Source: Triglochin maritima
Taxonomy: Eukaryota > Streptophyta > Magnoliopsida > Alismatales > Juncaginaceae
NCBI GenBank assembly: GCA_963682175.1
Contig: OY821788.1
Span: 14,340,001-14,404,000 of the forward strand
DNA length: 64,000 bases
Direction: 5' to 3'
Under the pieces are notes generated by a model, which was given only the letters and a program-made list of their open reading frames with translations, had not been told where the DNA came from and did no database searches. Positions 58,120 to 64,000 of the stretch are shown piece by piece. Made by a program: the position numbers and the translations under genes. Numbering within the stretch: position 1 is the first letter of the stretch; every line of letters starts with the position of its first letter.

Positions 58120-58731
58120 TGTTGAGACCTAATCTTTTTTTAAGTGGTTAATCATGTTTTGGGGAGGCATTTAAGAAAGGTGGATTATTGGATTAGATTA
58201 GGGTGGCTTTAGTTTTGTTGGAGGATAGTTTAATGCTACTGTTTGCTTTGACTTGGGAGGCATGGAGTAGGTATGGGTTGAGGTATGGTGGGTATGGGTC
58301 GGAGTGTGAACTGCAGGGCTGGCCTGCTGGACTACGAGACAGGGCCGCTGGACTGCAGGACTGGACTACGGGATGGGATTGTTGGACTACGGGACGGGAC
58401 CATTGGACTGTGGGACTAGACTGTTGGGCTGAAGGACGGGACTGCGGGACTAGACCGCTGAACTAAGGGACTCGATTGCTGGACAGAAAGACGGGACTAC
58501 TTGACTGAGGGAATGGACCGAGGGACAGAACTGTTGACTGTTGGAGCCGGGTGTCAAACTGTTTCCTCAGAAACTCGTGTCCTCACTTCGTGCATGAGCT
58601 GGGAGGTGACGGTGGGTGCGAGTTTTTCGCCTCCCCAAGGACTGCTGAGCAAAGGAATGTGGTTGCTTGGCACACGTGCCACCTTGGTGTTGTTAAGCAC
58701 TAGTATGACATTTTTCATTTCAGTCTTGTTG
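58120..58731 (+). mobile_element. T-related LTR fragment
   Basis: It starts TGTTGAGACCTAATC and shares with the T LTR start a TTAAG...TAATCATGTTTTG arrangement. It is cut at 58731 by the F element. Where the T LTR has CT and CGGTCGACCG arrays, this one has a 76-bp higher-order minisatellite. The frames at 58203-58466 and 58501-59013 are not genes. Confidence 0.6.
58305..58532 (+). repeat. Minisatellite, three 76-bp units made of 21+21+21+13
   Basis: Units span 58305-58380, 58381-58456 and 58457-58532. Each consists of three 21-base subunits like GTTGGACTACGGGACGGGAC and one 13-base subunit like GCGGGACTAGACC. Subunits are diverged but their lengths are kept exactly. Confidence 0.88.
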
Positions 58732-60894
58732 TGTAGGATTTTGTGTCCCTATGTATGTGTATATTTTAATTTTTTTCATACAAACATACATGACCATATT
58801 TTCATTTATTTTATGTGCATGTCTAAGCTTATTCTAATATCATGCATTCCTACACATATTAAAATAAACAAAAGAGAGAGGATCATACCTAAAGGTTCTC
58901 TAAAACCTTTTAGAAAATCCTGTGTTCCGTTGCTCGTCGAATTGCCCGCCGATTCACCTCCAAGTGTTGACCAAACTCTAAAAAAGATTAAAGAGAAAGG
59001 GGATAGCCAATAAGTTTCTAATTAAGCTTAGAATCTAGCTAATAACCCCTCAAAAAGCTCCTGAGATTTTAATATCCAAAACGTAGAATGCTAGGAGAAT
59101 TTTCGGATGGGTTAATTGGGGTGGTTAATGACAGAAAGAATTTTGCATGTAATTAAACAAGTAGGATGAGGGGTCCTTTCATAGGCTCCCAAAACACTCA
59201 TATCATGAACTATTCTCTAGTCTTGATCTCTTGCTTTTTCTTTCCTAAAATTAATCTCAATTTGCCACATAAGCATCCTAAAAAATGTTTGATCAAATCT
59301 GGAATTAATCCAACCCATGATCTAATTATTCTCTTAATAATTCATGCAGAAATCGTGTTGTTCGGTTAACCGAGATTTCCATTCGGTCGACCGAACCATT
59401 CGGTTTTACGCAAGTTCGGATGACCGTGAACTAGACGGTCGACCGAGCATTCATAAGAAAAATTCCCTGAACAATTTCGGTCGAACCACGTCTTCCTCCA
59501 GTCGACCGTTGACTCACCAAAATTTCTCTTGGTAAATCGCTACGGACGACCGTGTCTCTTTCGGTCTACTGTCATATCCCATAGACAACTCCTGGATATT
59601 TTCTTGGGGTTGACCGTTTACGCCCGGTTGACCGATCCCAATTGTCCAGGCACTCCATAAAATTTCGGTCAACCAATTGCGTTATCCGATCTTCGTCCAG
59701 TCGACCATTTCTAACAAATCCAGTCGAGCGAAAACAAAACGGTGGACGGTTTTGACCCTGATTTTGCCTTTGTCAAATTTTGGATTTACATCCAACAAAA
59801 TTTGACCTTTTGAGGTTTTTAGTAAATTCATATCTTATGTAATATATTATCCTATGTAATATTTAATTATTACACCTCATATGAATTTATTCATGATTCT
59901 AATTATGTAAATTTTCGTGACATATTGATTTTATTATTCACCACATGTGTCACTTTTCTCATGGAACCTGACACACCATATGAACTCAAAATCAAGCTTC
60001 TTGTTTCCCAATTTTGTGGTGTGACCTATAGGAGGATCTAAGCCAAATTGGCAGTGATATTAAACACTTAATATCTCAAACTATAAACGGTATCTACCTA
60101 CAAATTATAGTTACCCAATTACCATAGATGTCTTGTTCCACTCGAACTAAACACGATCCATTTAGTGATGTGAGTGCACCACTTGTGTCCGTCCTTGCCT
60201 CATGATATTAAGAATATATACAAGTAGAAATGTGTCACATTTGTATCATATTCATTTCTTGATCTCTTTAAGCTAATTATAATTATGTAACTTAACTAAA
60301 GTTACATTGTGCACATTATAATTTTGCTTTATTAAGGGGCCCACTAATATCATCACTCAATTAAGAGGGGCAATGATAATCGTTTGACTATATATCTTTT
60401 CCTGCACAAGTCATGTTCAACCATCTATCGCCTTTATCACTATACTTATTGATAGCGTTTGACAATAATCAAATCAAACACTTCTTGAGTGAAAAGATAC
60501 AAGTCTCATATCTTAGGATCCGAGACACAGTAAAACATTAATGACACGAAACAAAATTCCATAATGTTTTACTTTTTAGGTCTATTCAATATATAAAAGT
60601 AGTCTTTTCCACTTTTATATACTCGTGTCGTCAATTATTTGTAGAGCAACAACAATCGATGACCAACCTAACAATCTTATCTCGGTAATTAATGTTACAT
60701 GTTAATTACCATGATTGTGAATATCTTTGATTTATGTAAATCATTATCTTTTAGAGCTTTACAGTTAAGGACCAAGTGTCTCTTCCTTAACACTTCCAAA
60801 AGATGAATACAATAATCAAGGAAACAAAATGTTTGTACATCCAATTCATAATAATTGACATAAAAAGTAAAACTTTTAGAACACATTCCTTTCA
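58732..60894 (-). repeat. 3' LTR of F element
   Basis: On the minus strand it starts TGAAAGGAATG and ends AAATCCTACA; length 2163 bp. The palindrome array near 59370-59750 is largely decayed: two exact CGGTCGACCG remain, with many forms such as GGTTGACCG, GGTCAACC and GGACGACCG. Confidence 0.88.
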
Positions 60895-60905
60895 ATCTCC
60901 CACTT
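60895..60905 (-). promoter_or_regulatory. Polypurine tract of F element
   Basis: AAGTGGGAGAT on the minus strand directly precedes the LTR; this is the usual Copia form. Confidence 0.88.
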
Positions 60906-60999
60906 GTTATCAAATTTTTCTGTCACAGACACTAGGGTAACCCTCTCTAATCACTCATCAAGCAAATCCACATGGTTCCTCAGACCCATGGACTCGAAA

Positions 61000-62636
61000 T
61001 GCATTTTGCCTTTTGGCTTGGTATGAGGGTTTGTTGAATGGAGCAATTGTGTTGTTGTTTGTGTCCACCCATAATAAATTTATTTTGCCTTCGTCGGTGG
61101 TTGAGTTGGTTGTAGTGACTTGATTACAACTACGTTAGCTCGTGGCTCCCCTTCCAGAATGAAGACATATCATTATTACGACCTCCTATCGTCGAGATCA
61201 CTTATGAAACTCGCATCCAAATAGCCCTCGGCTATTAGTTCTCTTTGTCCTCCATAAACAATAAACTTATCTTTGGTCCGGTTAAGGTACCTCAGAATAT
61301 TCTTGAATGCAGTCTAATGCTCAGGACCTGCGTTGGATTGGTGACGACTTGTCATTCTTAGAGCATACTAGACATCGGGTCTTGTGCAAGTCATGACGTA
61401 CATGATTGATCTTATTTCCAAAGCATAAGGAATATCTTTCATACACTCCAAGTTTTTACGTGACTCAACACGTTGAGACTTCTTGAGTTGCACACCCGTA
61501 CTCATTGGCACATTGCCCTTTTTGGGGTTGTTCATGCTAAACCTTTCCAAGACCTTGTCAATGTATGTACGTTGACTTAGACCAATGAGTCTACAGGATC
61601 TATATCTATATATCTTGATTCCCAAGATGTATTGAGTCTAACCCATGTCTTTCATTGAACATGCAAATTTCAATGAACTTCTCGTTTGCTCAAGCAAAGG
61701 TATATGATTTCTCATGAGGAGTATGTCATCGACATATAAGATCAAAAACACTATGTGGCTCTCACTAACCTTCTTGTATATACGAGGCTCTTCCTTACTC
61801 TGGACGAAGTGAATCTTTTTGACTTCCTTGTCAAAGCGCTTGTTCCAACTCATTGATGCTTGCTTCAATCCATAAACGGATCTTTGAAGCTTGCATACTT
61901 TCTTGCTATTCTTTGGATCTTCAAAACCTTGAGGTTGTACTATGTACACATCCTCCTCCAAGTTCCCATTAAGGAATGCCTTTTTGACATCCATTTGCCA
62001 TATCTCATAATCACGAAATGCGGCAATAGCGAGCATAATCCGAATAGACTTGAACATGGCAACCTAGGGCTGAGACCGAAAATCGGACCGGACCGGAAAA
62101 AATTCGGATAGGCGGACCGAAGACCGAACCGGTTCGGTCCGGTCCAAAAACCCGATTTTTTACCTTAAATTTAAAAATAAAAATAAAAATTGGACCGGTC
62201 CGGACCGGACCGGACCGGAAAATTTAAAATTTGTCGGACCGAAACCCGGACCGGACCGGATTTTTTCAAAAATTTCCGGATCGAACCCGGACCGACCGGT
62301 CCGGTCCGGTTGACCGGTTTCACCCGGTCAATGCACAACCCTATGGCAACCGGTGAAAAAGTTTCATCATAGTCGATTCCTTGAACTTGAGTGAAACCAT
62401 TTGCTACAAGCCTCGCTTTGTAGGTTGTCAATTTCCCATCCATGTCCATCTTCCTCTTGAAAATCCAATTATTTTGAATGACTTTCTTCCCTTGAGGAAG
62501 GTCAACCAAGTTCCACACTTCATTATCATACATGGATTCTATTTCGAATTCCATGGCTTTAAACCATAGTTTTGAGTCCTCTCTTTCCATTGCTTCTTGA
62601 AAGGTTGAGGGATCATCGGTATCTAGTACCATGATG
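61000..62636 (-). pseudogene. pol: Copia pol (RT and RNase H), disrupted by a MITE
   Basis: From high to low coordinates: FQEAMEREDSKLWFKAM and NNWIFKRKMDMDGKL (start of RT), then DYDETFSPVA at about 62354. The MITE follows. RT continues from 62056 with MDVKKAFLNG (catalytic Asp), VYGLKQASMSW and LYVDDILL (YVDD) near 61720. A stop at 61640 precedes LGIKIYRYRS. RNase H traces (LIAEGYLDASFISDLDDRRS) lie near 61240-61190, with further stops. Upstream integrase is missing. Residue pattern suggests the Tork/Angela part of Copia, held loosely. It is non-functional. Confidence 0.87.
62065..62343. mobile_element. hAT-type MITE, 279 bp
   Basis: It starts TAGGGCTG and ends CAACCCTA, giving 8-base terminal inverted repeats with one mismatch. 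The 8-bp duplication TGGCAACC is exact at 62057-62064 and 62344-62351. An 8-bp duplication and TAGGG-type ends indicate a hAT. The inside is built of GGACCGGACCGG-like repeats around an AT-rich centre and could fold on itself. It has no coding capacity. Confidence 0.9.
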
Positions 62637-64000
62637 TAACGCCCCCGATCTTGCGGGTACGCACACTGGATAAGGAATACAAGTGTCGCGATCAGAGACC
62701 TCCGCGACAATCGAAGGAGATACAAAGAAAGACTAACAAGACAGACCAACTCGACAATATATGAAGACATACATGGATAGCTGACGAATAAAAGTAACTG
62801 AAGTAACAAATATCCACATATGAAAGATTCATTACAAAACTCGAGTTTCAAAAGGAAATACATCAATAAAGGGGAAGAAAAGATAACTGAAGACTCTGGT
62901 GGACGTGTCCCTCGTGTACAAAATCTTCAACACTCGTCCTGTCTGCCTATGGAAACCTAAGTACCTGCAAGCACCGCATCAACATATGCGTGAGTTTTCT
63001 ATAAAGAAAACCCAGTATGCCCTTGGCCCAATCAGAGTTTTATAGAAGAATGCATGCATTCTATCTAAGACAAAAACATCAGAAACAGAAACAGAAACAG
63101 AAAAGCACATAATGCATCAGAAGAATACAACTCCATCAGTCGTGCCAATCGGATAACACCCGCGGAAATCCCTCCAAGGGAACTAGAATACCAGCCATGC
63201 TGAACAGAAACAGAACAAAAAAGCATCAAATGCAACAGAAGGCTACGACTCCATAAGTTGTGTCAGTCGGGCGCACCCGAACACATTCCTCGAAAGGAAC
63301 CAGAACACCAGCCTCGCTGGTCATAGGCGGTCACTCGATAGTGACCCACCACTCGGCACAAAGCGGTGCGCTGGATAAGTGTCCCAATTCGCGGCAAAAT
63401 GACCTACATGGTGACATCGCGAACTTGGGAACACCTACCCTGAGACAGAATGACAGCGTGTGTGCCCAGGACTTATCTTACGCCTGGCCCCTAACATGAA
63501 GGTCTTATGCGAATGGCCTCTGGAGCTACAGGACCTACTCGTGGTCCGTCGGCCCAGAAAACAGAACGTGCCCAGAATTATTAATCAGATTAAATGCAAT
63601 GCAAGCTAGTTAAGCATCTCAAATCTAATGCAGTGTATGGAACGAGCTCAAGGAGGAGTATCCGGATAACCTCCTAGCATCCCTGAACCAACTCAGAAAT
63701 CAGACATACCAATCAGGAACAAACAAAACTCACAATAGCAAACAAACATTACCGAATCGGTAAATCGATATAACAACTAATTTAGTCATCTACGGGTAAT
63801 GATAGGGATGTTATGAGGTCTGAAAATCTTAAGGGTCATACACGAGAACAACATAACACATCACATCAGACATAGATCAGCATGAACAGAGTAACATAAC
63901 CATGCAAACAGTAGAAGATATCAAAATTTGCACCACACTACAATCGACGATATGAATTATCAATTTCAGAGCATACATGTGGCATGAAATAGCTTATATA
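62637..64000 (-). mobile_element. Family A LTR, inverted, running out of the window
   Basis: The left edge TGTAACGCCCCCGATC is the reverse of the A LTR end. On the minus strand it follows with GTGCGTACCC, GATCGCGACAC, CACGAGGGACACGTCCACC near 62915, a perfect stem-loop at 62994-63011 and the GACGGACCACGAG block near 63550. The other end is outside. It inserted in the F pol; the preceding bases are CATGA. Confidence 0.85.
62994..63011 (-). promoter_or_regulatory. Conserved LTR stem-loop (A LTR, right end)
   Basis: GTTTTC and GAAAAC pair around a 6-base loop. On the minus strand it is preceded by GGGCATACTGG and followed by CTCACGCATAT. Confidence 0.65.

Larger units (their letters stand above)
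58732..62636 (-). mobile_element. Copia element F, 3' half
   Basis: On the minus strand the pol remnant (62636-61000) is followed by a polypurine tract and a 3' LTR (60894-58732). The upstream part is cut by an A LTR at 62637, so gag, integrase and the 5' LTR are not in view. The LTR matches the solo F LTR at 52-2052. Confidence 0.88.

Noticed and set aside
58203..59013. Frames of 87 and 170 codons as genes
   Set aside because: The first spans the minisatellite, whose 76-base unit does not preserve frame; the second crosses the junction of two LTRs.

Overview
This is a transposon-dense stretch of a flowering-plant nuclear genome. I see no host gene, rRNA, tRNA gene or CRISPR array. The plant origin rests on the families present: a Tekay/Del-like Ty3 chromovirus, Athila-like Ty3 elements with a tRNA-Asp type primer site, a Sirevirus-like Copia element, a second Copia family, a CACTA (En/Spm) DNA transposon with TNP2 and Transposase_32-type remnants, and a hAT-type MITE. 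The species cannot be named from this sequence. Family labels used below: T (Tekay-like), A (long LTRs beginning TGTAA and ending TTACA, related to T), B and D (Athila-like), C (Sirevirus-like), F (Copia), E (non-coding repeat around the CACTA element).

Layout. 52-2052 is a solo LTR of F. 2153-10569 is a structurally complete but coding-dead T element with both LTRs, primer site, polypurine tract and 5-bp target duplication. 11165-27905 is a patchwork of B fragments, A LTRs in both orientations and an old C-like LTR piece; inside it 22934-25124 is a clean solo A LTR. 29742-51800 is a nest: an A LTR is split by a B element (31087-50763), which is split by D (35240-47844), which is split by C (40273-45599). 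LTR divergence falls from the outer to the inner layers, as nesting predicts. 51927-58119 is a decayed CACTA element. 58120-58731 is a T-related LTR fragment carrying a minisatellite. 58732-62636 is the 3' half of an F element on the minus strand, broken in its reverse transcriptase by a MITE. 62637-64000 is another A LTR.

Function. The only long intact reading frames are the gag-protease of D (37846-40227) and the gag of C (42404-44047). Neither C, D nor B carries reverse transcriptase or integrase here, so all would need enzymes supplied in trans. C is the youngest: its two 1499-bp LTRs look almost identical.

Best leads. (1) The same 10-bp palindrome, CGGTCGACCG, is arrayed in the LTRs of three unrelated families (T, F, C). 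(2) A short stem-loop in the T and A LTRs keeps its pairing while its stem sequence and length change. (3) A 76-bp higher-order repeat is built from 21-bp and 13-bp units. (4) The gag of C has a long Lys/Arg/Glu block where a zinc knuckle is expected. (5) An unidentified reading frame is shared by two B copies.
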